DNA of 12,737 nt. Source: an uncultured Actinomycetes bacterium. GTDB taxonomy: Bacteria; Actinomycetota; Thermoleophilia; Solirubrobacterales; Thermoleophilaceae. Shown here in pieces: positions 1 through 5,884 of the stretch. The notes beneath the pieces are model-generated. The model was not told the DNA's origin. It ran no database searches and saw only the letters and a program-made list of their open reading frames with translations. The position numbers were made by a program, and so were the translations under genes. Each line of letters opens with the position of its first letter. The stretch's first letter is position 1. The stretch covers positions 1 through 12,737 of the forward strand of contig CAMLNW010000054.1 of the NCBI GenBank assembly GCA_946481495.1. Direction: 5' to 3'.

Positions 1-977
1 TGGTGCACAAGCTGACGGGGCGGCATGCGACGGACTACTCGAATGCGTCGCGGACGATGGTGTTCGACATCGCGCGGTTGGAGTGGGACGCCGAGCTGTG
101 CGACCTGCTTGGGATACCGATCGAGACTCTCCCGGAGCCGTGTCCGAGCGCGCACGTCTATGGCACGACGTCGGAGTTCGGTGGGTCGGTGCCGGTCGCG
201 GGGATCGCGGGCGATCAGCAGGCGGCGCTGTACGGGCAGGGCTGCCACGCGCCCGGGCTCGGCAAGAACACCTATGGCACGGGGAGCTTCGTGTTGCTCA
301 ATGCCGGCGAGAAGCCGCCCGCCCCTGAGGAGGGGCTGCTGACTACGGTCGCCTGGGGAGTCGAGGGCCGCGTCGACTACGCGCTCGAGGCAGCGATCTT
401 CGTCACCGGCGCCGCCGTCCAGTGGCTGCGCGACGGGCTCGGGATCATCCGCACCGCCGCCGAGACCGAGGAGCTCGCGCGCTCGCTCGACGGCAACGAC
501 GGCGTCTACCTCGTGCCGGCGTTCACCGGCCTCGGTTCGCCGCACTGGGACCCCTATGCGCGCGGGACGATCGTCGGGCTGACACGCGGGACCGGGCGCG
601 CCCATCTCGCGCGCGCCACGCTCGAGGCGATCGCCTACCAGACAGTCGACGCAGTGCGCGCGATGGAGGCCGCCTCCGGGATCGAGTTCGCCGAGCTGAA
701 GGCCGACGGCGGCGCGGTCCACAACTCGTGGCTGATGCCCTTCCAGGCCGACGTGCTCGGCGTTCCGGTGGTCGTGCCCGAGGTCTCGGAGACGACGGCG
801 CTCGGCGCCGCGTATCTTGCCGGCGTGGCCACCGGCACCTGGAGCGAGACGGACGTGCGCGGACTGTGGCGCGAGGCCGCGCGCTACGAGCCGCGGATGC
901 CGGCGGCTCAGCGTGACGAGCTGCTCGCCGGATGGCGCCGCGCGCTCGACCGCTCACGGGGATGGGCAGGCGCCTGA
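1..977 (+). CDS. glpK: Glycerol kinase, 5'-truncated by the window edge
   Basis: Cytoplasmic FGGY-family kinase that phosphorylates glycerol to sn-glycerol-3-phosphate with ATP. The visible 325 codons (first complete codon at 3) match the E. coli GlpK C-terminal two thirds almost block by block: TDYSNASRTM, the catalytic-Asp motif GIAGDQQAALYG (Asp at fragment residue 71), NTYGTGSF in the ATP-binding domain, LLTTVAWG, VPAFTGLGSPHWDPYARG, LEAIAYQT, DGGAVHNSWLMPFQAD and TALGAAYLAG. Roughly the first third (about 160 residues, N-terminal part of the actin-like fold) lies outside the window, so the GTG at 3 is not the true start. The stop TGA at 975-977 shares its A with the ATG of the acyltransferase, implying cotranscription and coupled translation. 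Identity is very secure. Confidence 0.96.
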   Translation, partial: VHKLTGRHATDYSNASRTMVFDIARLEWDAELCDLLGIPIETLPEPCPSAHVYGTTSEFGGSVPVAGIAGDQQAALYGQGCHAPGLGKNTYGTGSFVLLNAGEKPPAPEEGLLTTVAWGVEGRVDYALEAAIFVTGAAVQWLRDGLGIIRTAAETEELARSLDGNDGVYLVPAFTGLGSPHWDPYARGTIVGLTRGTGRAHLARATLEAIAYQTVDAVRAMEAASGIEFAELKADGGAVHNSWLMPFQADVLGVPVVVPEVSETTALGAAYLAGVATGTWSETDVRGLWREAARYEPRMPAAQRDELLAGWRRALDRSRGWAGA

Positions 978-1690
978 TGGCCGATCTCAAGATCAAGGAG
1001 CAGGTCTACAAGGACCCGCGCCCCAAGGAAGACTTCGACCACTTCCACGCGCGTACGCGCGGCCACCGGCCGACCTGGGTCTACGAGGCCGTGCGCGTCG
1101 TCCTGACGCCCTACCTGCTCGGCTTCTTCCGCACGCGCGCCTTCGACACGACCAACGTCCCCGCCGACGGCCCGTGCATCCTCGCGCCGAACCACTTCTC
1201 GTTCCTCGACCACTTCTTCCTCGCCGTCTACCTGCGCCGCAAGGTGCACTTCATGGCGAAGTCGCAGCTGTTCACCTTCCCGCTCTGGCTGATCTACAAG
1301 TACGGCGGCGTGTTCCCGGTCCGGCGCGGCCACCACGACGAGGAAGCTTTCGTCACCGCGCAGGCGATCCTCGCGCGCGGCGACATCGTCGTGATGTACC
1401 TCGAGGGCGGCCGCTCGCGCAGCGGGGAGCTCGGCACGCCGCGGCCCGGCGTCGGGAAGCTCGCGCTGGAGACCGGCGTCCCGGTCGTCCCGGTAGCGAT
1501 CATCGGCTCGGAGAAGACGCGCAATTGGAAGCGCGGCCAGTTCCCGAAGGTCAGCGTCCGCTTCGGTGAGCCGGTCCGCTTCGACCAGCTGGACGAGGAG
1601 CCGACGCGCGAGCAGGCGCAGTACGCCTCCGAGCAGGTCTTCGAGCGCATCCGCGGGCTCTGGGCCGACGCGCGCAAGCTCGGCAGGTAG
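977..1690 (+). CDS. plsC: PlsC-type 1-acyl-sn-glycerol-3-phosphate acyltransferase
   Basis: Lysophosphatidate/glycerolipid acyltransferase, 237 aa, probably membrane-associated. All family motifs are visible: motif I NHFSFLD (H73 and D78, the HX4D catalytic pair), motif II FPVRRG (113-118), motif III EGGRSRSG (143-150; the usual FPEGTRS has become LEGGRS) and motif IV VPVVPVAIIG (168-177). The region around 37-53 is moderately hydrophobic and could be a membrane anchor. I chose the ATG at 977 because it overlaps the glpK stop as TGATG; an in-frame ATG at 962 would add five residues and a 16-bp overlap and cannot be excluded. Pairing with glycerol kinase suggests the two steps feed phosphatidic acid or triacylglycerol synthesis. 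The exact acceptor (lysophosphatidate or another lyso-lipid) cannot be told from sequence. The symbol reflects the family. Confidence 0.88.
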   Translation: MADLKIKEQVYKDPRPKEDFDHFHARTRGHRPTWVYEAVRVVLTPYLLGFFRTRAFDTTNVPADGPCILAPNHFSFLDHFFLAVYLRRKVHFMAKSQLFTFPLWLIYKYGGVFPVRRGHHDEEAFVTAQAILARGDIVVMYLEGGRSRSGELGTPRPGVGKLALETGVPVVPVAIIGSEKTRNWKRGQFPKVSVRFGEPVRFDQLDEEPTREQAQYASEQVFERIRGLWADARKLGR

Positions 1691-1718
1691 CGGGCGACCG
1701 GCCAGGCGCCCCGGGGGT

Positions 1719-1738
1719 CCGGGGGCGTGAGCCCCCGG
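1719..1738. terminator. GC-rich hairpin between convergent genes
   Basis: Perfect 8-bp stem (CCGGGGGC at 1719-1726, GCCCCCGG at 1731-1738) with a GTGA tetraloop, 28 nt after the plsC stop and 6 nt before the convergent lactonase-like gene ends. The short TTCTACT tail is only weakly T-rich, so it may terminate from either side or act as a 3'-end stabiliser. Confidence 0.6.
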
Positions 1739-1744
1739 TTCTAC

Positions 1745-2650
1745 TCACTGATAAACGGCGTCGAGTCGGCGCCAGGCGTCCATGTCGTGGCCGGTGATCA
1801 CGAGCGTGTCGGGGTTCTGCTCGATGTAGAGCTGGACCTCGCGCAGCGAGCGGCGGAAGCGGTGCTCGTCGTCCATCTTGTAGGGCAGCGCGGTCTCGTC
1901 GATCGTGCGCCGCGAGTAGGCCGCGTCGGCGGTCAGCAGCACGTCGCGTTCGGCGAGCCGCAGGATCACCGAGCAGTGGCCGGCGGTGTGGCCGGGTGTG
2001 AAGACGATCCGCACGCTGCCGTCGCCGAACAGGTCGAGCGAGCGGCCGAAGCTGGCGAACGAGTCGGCGGCGTCGCTCTCGAAGTCGAGCAGCCGGTAGT
2101 CGAAGGCGTGATCGAACTGGCGCTTGATGTAGCCGTCGGTCGCGCCGCCCTCGGCGGCGGCCGTCCACTCGGCCGAGCTGACGACGAACGTGGCGTCGGG
2201 GAACTGGGCGATCCCGCTTGCGTGGTCGGCGTGCAGATGAGTCAGCACCACCGTCCCGATCGAGTCCGGGTCGAAGCCGCGTTCGCGCAGCTGGCCGGGA
2301 ACAGCCTGGTCGGTGTCCATCCGCAGGTCCTTGAAGATGAGTCCGCCGAGTCGACCCATTCCCTGGCGCGGGTCGACTGCAACCGCCGCATGGAAGCCGG
2401 TATCGATCAGCACCAGTCCGGCACCGGGATGCTCGACGAGAAACGACTGGACCGGAATCTCGGGCCAGTCGTCCTGCGACGTCCCGACGCCGAGGGCGCG
2501 CAGCGGCGCGAGCCGGCCCTCGCTGCGGTGCATCATCGCCGGCGGCGCGATCATCCGCGCGCACAGCAGCGGATGGAGCCGGACCGTCGCCCCCTCGCGC
2601 CCGCCGGGCAGCGGCAGCTGCGCCGGCCGTGGCTCTGCCGCCGTGGCCAT
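1745..2650 (-). CDS. MBL-fold metallohydrolase, N-acyl-homoserine-lactonase-like
   Basis: Predicted cytoplasmic dinuclear-zinc hydrolase of 301 aa. The metallo-beta-lactamase motif THLHADHASG is intact (H138, H140, D142, H143), followed by TPGHTAGH (H221), TADAAY (D242) and ITGHD (H288), giving the full HXHXDH-H-D-H ligand set. Y245, three residues after D242, occupies the position of the Tyr that AiiA-type AHL lactonases use in catalysis (DASY in AiiA, DAAY here), so lactone hydrolysis is a reasonable inference; other lactones or esters are possible. The first about 20 residues (Ala/Pro/Gly-rich) precede the fold. No Shine-Dalgarno is visible upstream, but TAGATT lies 6 nt before the ATG, suggesting a leaderless transcript. 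It diverges from the enoyl-CoA-reductase-like SDR with only 37 bp between start codons. Confidence 0.85.
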   Translation of the reverse strand: MATAAEPRPAQLPLPGGREGATVRLHPLLCARMIAPPAMMHRSEGRLAPLRALGVGTSQDDWPEIPVQSFLVEHPGAGLVLIDTGFHAAVAVDPRQGMGRLGGLIFKDLRMDTDQAVPGQLRERGFDPDSIGTVVLTHLHADHASGIAQFPDATFVVSSAEWTAAAEGGATDGYIKRQFDHAFDYRLLDFESDAADSFASFGRSLDLFGDGSVRIVFTPGHTAGHCSVILRLAERDVLLTADAAYSRRTIDETALPYKMDDEHRFRRSLREVQLYIEQNPDTLVITGHDMDAWRRLDAVYQ

Positions 2651-2656
2651 CGGGGC

Positions 2657-2662
2657 AATCTA
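2657..2662 (-). promoter_or_regulatory. Putative -10 element, leaderless start of the lactonase-like gene
   Basis: On the minus strand TAGATT (TANNNT pattern) is followed by six bases and then the ATG at 2650. That spacing places transcription start at or next to the A of ATG. No -35 hexamer is recognisable. Leaderless mRNAs with this arrangement are common in actinobacteria; assignment here is by pattern only. Confidence 0.4.
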
Positions 2663-2672
2663 CCGCTGCGGG

Positions 2673-2678
2673 TAGTCT
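2673..2678 (+). promoter_or_regulatory. Putative -10 element, leaderless start of the PECR-like SDR
   Basis: TAGTCT is followed by nine bases of alternating GC and then the ATG at 2688. No Shine-Dalgarno is present in the spacer. The spacing is slightly longer than on the opposite strand, so a leaderless or nearly leaderless transcript is inferred. CTACC (2660-2664) and GGTAG (2671-2675) form a small inverted repeat between the two opposed -10 elements and overlap each of them. Confidence 0.35.
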
Positions 2679-2687
2679 GCGCGCGCG

Positions 2688-3530
2688 ATGTCCTCGGAGA
2701 TCTTCAAGCCGGATCTGCTCGCCGGCCGGGTCGCGTTGATCAGCGGCGGCGGCTCCGGCCTCGGACGCCGCAGCGCGATCGAGCTGGCGGCGCTCGGTGC
2801 CCAGGTCGTCGTCTGCGGTCGCCGCGCGGAGCCGCTCGAGGAGACGGTCGCGCTCTGCGCCGCTGGCCGCTGTGCCGCTCAGGTCTGCGACATCCGCGAG
2901 GAGGATCAGGTCGACGCGCTCGTCGACGCGGTGCTCGCCGAGCACGGCAAGATCGACCTGCTCGTCAACAACGCCGGCGGCCAGTTCCTAACTCCGGCCG
3001 AGGACATCACGCCGAAGGGCTTCCGCACGGTGATCCGGCTCAACGTCGAGGGCACCTGGCTGATGACCCACGCCGTGGCGACCAAGGCGATGATCCCGAG
3101 CGGCGCGGGCGGCAAGATCGTCAACGTCACGATCTCGCCGCACAACGGCCTGCCGGGGATGGCCCACTCCTCCGCCGCGCGCGCCGCGGTCGAGAACCTG
3201 ACGCGCGTGCTGTCGATCGAGTGGTCGCGCTATGGGATCAAGCTCAACTCGATCGCCGCCGGCCAGTTCGGCACCGAGACGCTGCGCACCAAGTATCCGC
3301 AGGCGGTCGTCGAGCATCTGGAGCAGACGATTCCCGCCGGGCGGCTGGGGACCGAGGAGGAGTTCGCCTGGGCGATCGCCTATCTCGCCTCGCCCGCCGG
3401 CGACTTCTACTCCGGCTCGATCCTCACGATGGACGGCGCCCGCGACAACTGGTTCGGCCAGTGGCCCCCCGGCACGATCGCCGACGACTCCGGCAAGCCG
3501 CTCTCGGAGGAGCGTAAGAAAACTTCCTGA
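2688..3530 (+). CDS. SDR oxidoreductase, peroxisomal trans-2-enoyl-CoA reductase-like
   Basis: Predicted cytoplasmic NADPH-dependent enoyl-CoA or 2,4-dienoyl-CoA reductase, 280 aa. The Rossmann nucleotide motif is SGGGSGLG (19-26); R45-R46 after beta-2 favour NADP(H). NNAGGQFLTPAEDITPKGF (94-112) and HSSAARAAVENLT (160-172) closely resemble remembered human PECR (NNGGGQFLSPAEH..., HSGAARAGVYNLT). As in PECR, the usual YxxxK catalytic pair is not in its normal place: H160 stands where Tyr is expected and R165 replaces Lys, so this is the TER/DECR branch of SDRs rather than a FabG. The C-terminal tail past residue 252 (NWFGQWPPG and a Lys-rich end) is extra. The start is the ATG 9 nt after a -10-like hexamer. 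It is monocistronic, ending at a composite hairpin. The exact substrate (enoyl versus dienoyl) is open. Confidence 0.87.
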   Translation: MSSEIFKPDLLAGRVALISGGGSGLGRRSAIELAALGAQVVVCGRRAEPLEETVALCAAGRCAAQVCDIREEDQVDALVDAVLAEHGKIDLLVNNAGGQFLTPAEDITPKGFRTVIRLNVEGTWLMTHAVATKAMIPSGAGGKIVNVTISPHNGLPGMAHSSAARAAVENLTRVLSIEWSRYGIKLNSIAAGQFGTETLRTKYPQAVVEHLEQTIPAGRLGTEEEFAWAIAYLASPAGDFYSGSILTMDGARDNWFGQWPPGTIADDSGKPLSEERKKTS

Positions 3531-3560
3531 CCTGCGAGCCCCGAGCCTGGCAAGGAAGCA

Positions 3561-3596
3561 GGCCCCCGCGGCGTGCCTCTGGCACGTGAGGGGGCC
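3561..3596. terminator. Composite two-stem hairpin between convergent SDR genes
   Basis: Outer stem GGCCCCC (3561-3567) pairs with GGGGGCC (3590-3596); inner stem CGTGCC (3572-3577) pairs with GGCACG (3581-3586) around a TCT loop. The two stems are separated by a small GCGG/TGA internal loop. It lies 30 nt after the SDR stop at 3530 and 37 nt before the end of the convergent SDR, with no U-tract, so it probably serves as a bidirectional terminator or 3'-end stabiliser. Confidence 0.6.
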
Positions 3597-3633
3597 GATG
3601 ACGCCGCCAGGCGACGGGGCGCAGCAGTCAGGA

Positions 3634-4461
3634 TCAGGTCGTCATGCCGGTGAACTGTCCGCCGGTGACGTTGAGAACCTGTCCGTGGACGAAGTTCGAC
3701 CACGGCGAGCAGAGGAAGAAGACGCCGCCGGCGGCCTCCTCCGGGGTGCCCGGGCGACCGAGCGGAATCAGCATCGTGCCCATCTGGCGCAACTGCTCGG
3801 GGATACCGAGCTGGATGTCCTTGCCGCCGGCGTGGATCGTCTCGGCGTTCTCCTTCGACGCGGTCAGGCGCGTCTCGATGAAGCCGAAGGCGACCGCGTT
3901 GACGTTGATCTTGAACTGGCCCCACTCCTTGGCCAGCGTCTTGGTCAGGCCGACGACGCCCGACTTGCCGGACGAGTAGTTCGCCTGGCCCGCGTTGCCC
4001 ATCGTGCCCGAGACCGACGAGATGTTGACGACCTTGCGGAAGACCTCGCGACCCTCCTCTTTCTCCTGCTTGGCCGGCTCGCGCATGTGCGGCGCGGCGG
4101 CGCGCAGGACCTTGAACGGCACGACGTTGTGGATGTCGAGCATCGCCTGGAACTGCTCGTCGGACATCTTGTGGATCGGCCCGTCCCAGGTGTAGCCGGC
4201 GTTGTTGACGACGATGTCGAGCCCACCGAACGCCTCGACCGCGGTCTCGACGAGCTTGTCCGGTACGCCGTCCTTGGTCAGGTCGCCGGCGAAGGCGACG
4301 GTGTCACCCGCGATCTCGTTCGAGGCCTGCTCGGCGACGTCGCCGTCGAGATCATTGATCAGGACGCGCGCGCCCTGCGCGGCGAGCAGTTCCGCCGTCG
4401 CGCGGCCGATGCCGCGCGCCGATCCGGTGACGATCGCCGACTTCCCGTCCAGAACTCCCAT
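3634..4461 (-). CDS. SDR oxidoreductase, FabG / 3-hydroxyacyl-CoA dehydrogenase-like
   Basis: Classical short-chain dehydrogenase of 275 aa. It has TGSARGIG (12-19), NNAG (86-89), catalytic S149 in NISSVSG, and Y162/K166 in NYSSGK. D37 at the end of beta-2 (INDLDGD) favours NAD(H) over NADP(H) and resembles the 3-hydroxyacyl-CoA dehydrogenase domain of type-2 multifunctional enzymes, so oxidation of 3-hydroxyacyl-CoA is as likely as FabG-type 3-oxoacyl-ACP reduction. A charged insert (about 127-143, EPAKQEKEEGREVF) sits between alpha-E and beta-5. I chose the ATG at 4461 because AAGGGAG (4467-4473, minus strand) lies 5 nt upstream; the in-frame GTG at 4467 would fall on that Shine-Dalgarno. 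It diverges from the acyl-CoA dehydrogenase pair across a spacer with a large palindrome, implying shared control. Confidence 0.88.
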   Translation of the reverse strand: MGVLDGKSAIVTGSARGIGRATAELLAAQGARVLINDLDGDVAEQASNEIAGDTVAFAGDLTKDGVPDKLVETAVEAFGGLDIVVNNAGYTWDGPIHKMSDEQFQAMLDIHNVVPFKVLRAAAPHMREPAKQEKEEGREVFRKVVNISSVSGTMGNAGQANYSSGKSGVVGLTKTLAKEWGQFKINVNAVAFGFIETRLTASKENAETIHAGGKDIQLGIPEQLRQMGTMLIPLGRPGTPEEAAGGVFFLCSPWSNFVHGQVLNVTGGQFTGMTT

Positions 4462-4539
4462 GTCCACTCCCTTGCCGTTCGCGAGATCGGCGGGGATTCT
4501 TGCAGGGCGCTAGCGCGATGGCTCGCGGCGTCGTTGTAG

Positions 4540-4566
4540 AAAGTAGGAAGTGCCACTCCCTACTTT
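4540..4566. promoter_or_regulatory. Near-perfect 27-bp palindrome, probable operator
   Basis: Two 13-bp arms around a single central C at 4553, with one mismatched pair: left arm AAAGTAGGAAGTG (4540-4552), right arm CACTCCCTACTTT (4554-4566). It lies in the 154-bp spacer between the divergent SDR (start 4461) and acyl-CoA dehydrogenase (start 4616). Each end carries an outward-pointing TACTTT (a TANNNT -10 pattern), so a bound dimeric repressor would cover both divergent promoters. Size and symmetry suit TetR-family regulators, which often control fatty-acid catabolism genes; no regulator gene lies in the window. Confidence 0.62.
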
Positions 4567-4568
4567 GG

Positions 4569-4574
4569 TACGGT
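4569..4574 (+). promoter_or_regulatory. Alternative -10 element for the acyl-CoA dehydrogenase pair
   Basis: TACGGT fits TANNNT and would give a leader of about 35 nt containing the GAGGGAG ribosome-binding site at 4601-4607. It sits just outside the right arm of the palindrome, so binding there would still block polymerase. No convincing -35 is visible and TACTTT at 4561-4566 is an equal candidate. Confidence 0.3.
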
Positions 4575-4615
4575 GCGTTGCAGACCGCGCACCGCGAGCA
4601 GAGGGAGCACCACCG

Positions 4616-5803
4616 ATGGCCACCGCCGAGTCCGTCCTCAAACCCGACTTCGGGTCCAAGCGCAAGCACTTCATCTTCGAGGAGCACCACGACCGGCTGC
4701 GCGAGTCGATTCGCGCGTTCGTCGACAAGGAGATGGCGCCGCACGTCGAGGAGTGGGAGGAGACGACTTTCCCCGACTCGATCATCCGGAGGATGGGCGA
4801 GCTCGGATTCCTCGGCCTGTCGATGCCCGAGCAGTACGGCGGCCAGGGCGGCGACTACTTCTGCAACCTCGTGCTAGCCGAGGAGCTGTCGCGCGCCGGC
4901 TCCGGCGGCACGACGATGGGCATCGCCGTCCACACCGACATGGCGATGCCGCCGATCCACCTGTTTGGCAGCGAGGAGCAGAAGCAGGAGTGGCTCGTCC
5001 CAGCGATCAAGGGCGAGAAGATCCTCTGCCTCGGCATCACCGAGCCCGACGCCGGCTCCGACGTCGCCGGTATCAAGACGCGCGCCGTGCGCGACGGCGA
5101 CGACTACGTCATCAACGGATCGAAGACCTACATCACCAACGGCCACCGCGCCGACGTGATCGTGCTGGTCACCAAGACCGGCAACGCCGGCACCTACGAC
5201 GACTTCACGCTCTTCCTCGTCCCGATGGACGCGCCCGGCGTGATTCGCGAGCAGCGGCTCGAGAAGCTCGGCATGCACGCCTCGGACACCGCGCTGCTCG
5301 CCTTCCAGGACGTCCGCGTCCCCGCGTCGGCGATGCTCGGCCAGGAGGGCAAAGGCTTCTACCACATCATGTGGGAGCTCCAGGGCGAGCGGCTGATCGG
5401 CGCCGCCGGCTGCGTTGCCGGCGCCCAGCGCTGCTTCGACAAGACGCTCGAGTACGCGCTCGAGCGCGAGGCGTTCGGCCGCCCGATCGGCAAGTTCCAG
5501 GCGATCCGTCACAAGTTCGCCGACATGGCGACGAAGATCGAGGCCGGGCGGCAGATGACCTATGTGACCGCCTGGCGGTTCGCCAACGGCGAGTACCCGG
5601 TGCGCGAGATCTCGATGGCGAAGCTGTTCACGGCGCAGATGGCGTGCGAGGTGACGGACGAGTGCCTGCAGATCCATGGTGGGGCGGGGTACATGCGGGA
5701 GTACGGGATCGAGCGGGCTTGGCGGGACATGCGGTTGAACCGGATTGGGGCGGGGAGTGACGAGATCATGCTTGACGTGATCGGGCGGTCCTACGGGCTT
5801 TAG
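4616..5803 (+). CDS. Acyl-CoA dehydrogenase 1 (LCAD/IVD-like)
   Basis: FAD-dependent acyl-CoA dehydrogenase, 395 aa, the usual length; it oxidises acyl-CoA to trans-2-enoyl-CoA and passes electrons to ETF. The N-terminal helical domain starts at about 22 (EEHHDRLRESIRAF), the beta domain contains LGITEPDAGSDVAG (139-152) and INGSKTYITNG (166-176), and the C-terminal helical domain has AFGRPIGKFQAIRHK (286-300) and QIHGGAGYMREY (352-363). The catalytic Glu of MCAD/SCAD enzymes (IYEGT) is absent: the site reads IGAGSDE (377-383). Instead E258 in QGERL matches the helix-G base used by LCAD and isovaleryl-CoA dehydrogenase. The ATG at 4616 is set by GAGGGAG eight nt upstream. It is the first gene of a pair with a second dehydrogenase. 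Chain length or branching preference cannot be read from sequence. Confidence 0.93.
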   Translation: MATAESVLKPDFGSKRKHFIFEEHHDRLRESIRAFVDKEMAPHVEEWEETTFPDSIIRRMGELGFLGLSMPEQYGGQGGDYFCNLVLAEELSRAGSGGTTMGIAVHTDMAMPPIHLFGSEEQKQEWLVPAIKGEKILCLGITEPDAGSDVAGIKTRAVRDGDDYVINGSKTYITNGHRADVIVLVTKTGNAGTYDDFTLFLVPMDAPGVIREQRLEKLGMHASDTALLAFQDVRVPASAMLGQEGKGFYHIMWELQGERLIGAAGCVAGAQRCFDKTLEYALEREAFGRPIGKFQAIRHKFADMATKIEAGRQMTYVTAWRFANGEYPVREISMAKLFTAQMACEVTDECLQIHGGAGYMREYGIERAWRDMRLNRIGAGSDEIMLDVIGRSYGL

Positions 5804-5815
5804 TCGAGCGGGGTT

Positions 5816-5820
5816 GGGAG
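5816..5820 (+). promoter_or_regulatory. Ribosome-binding site that decides the acyl-CoA dehydrogenase 2 start
   Basis: GGGAG ends 8 nt before the ATG at 5829, favouring that codon over the in-frame TTG at 5814. Its last base is also the first base of the long inverted repeat, so the initiation region would be folded into a strong hairpin in the mRNA. Confidence 0.5.
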
Positions 5821-5884
5821 CCGGGGATATGGGATTTCCCCCGACGCTTGGGAATCGCTCTGGGGGAAACCCCATATCCCCGGC
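5820..5884. repeat. Long imperfect palindrome between the two acyl-CoA dehydrogenases
   Basis: Arms at 5820-5842 and 5862-5884 (23 nt each, 22 paired, one A/C mismatch at 5834/5870) flank a 19-nt loop at 5843-5861. Key blocks are GGGGATATGGG and TTTCCCCC on the left, mirrored by GGGGGAAA and CCCATATCCCC on the right. The ATG at 5829 of the downstream gene lies inside the left arm. There is no T-tract, so it is not a canonical terminator. Size and symmetry resemble dispersed palindromic elements (REP/MITE-like), but only one copy is in this window, so mobility is unproven. Confidence 0.8.

Noticed and set aside
2660..2675. CTACC/GGTAG inverted repeat as an operator
   Set aside because: Five-base arms in a short GC-rich spacer are expected by chance, and it is explained by the two opposed TAG-starting -10 hexamers.
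1551..2945. 464-codon minus-strand open frame across the lactonase-like gene and both its neighbours
   Set aside because: It is a different frame of GC-rich coding DNA, Arg/Ala-rich with no recognisable domain, and it runs across three genes with clear family motifs.
1727..3517. 596-codon plus-strand open frame
   Set aside because: Antisense to the lactonase-like gene and then out of frame with the SDR; composition is that of a shadow frame (repetitive Arg/Ala/Gly) and both real genes have intact active sites.
4462..4467. GTG at 4467 as start of the FabG-like SDR
   Set aside because: It coincides with the AAGGGAG ribosome-binding site; the ATG two codons later has correct spacing.
5820..5884. 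Palindrome as an intrinsic terminator of acyl-CoA dehydrogenase 1
   Set aside because: No T-tract follows, the downstream gene continues in the same direction with its ribosome-binding site at the left edge, and its start codon is inside the left arm.
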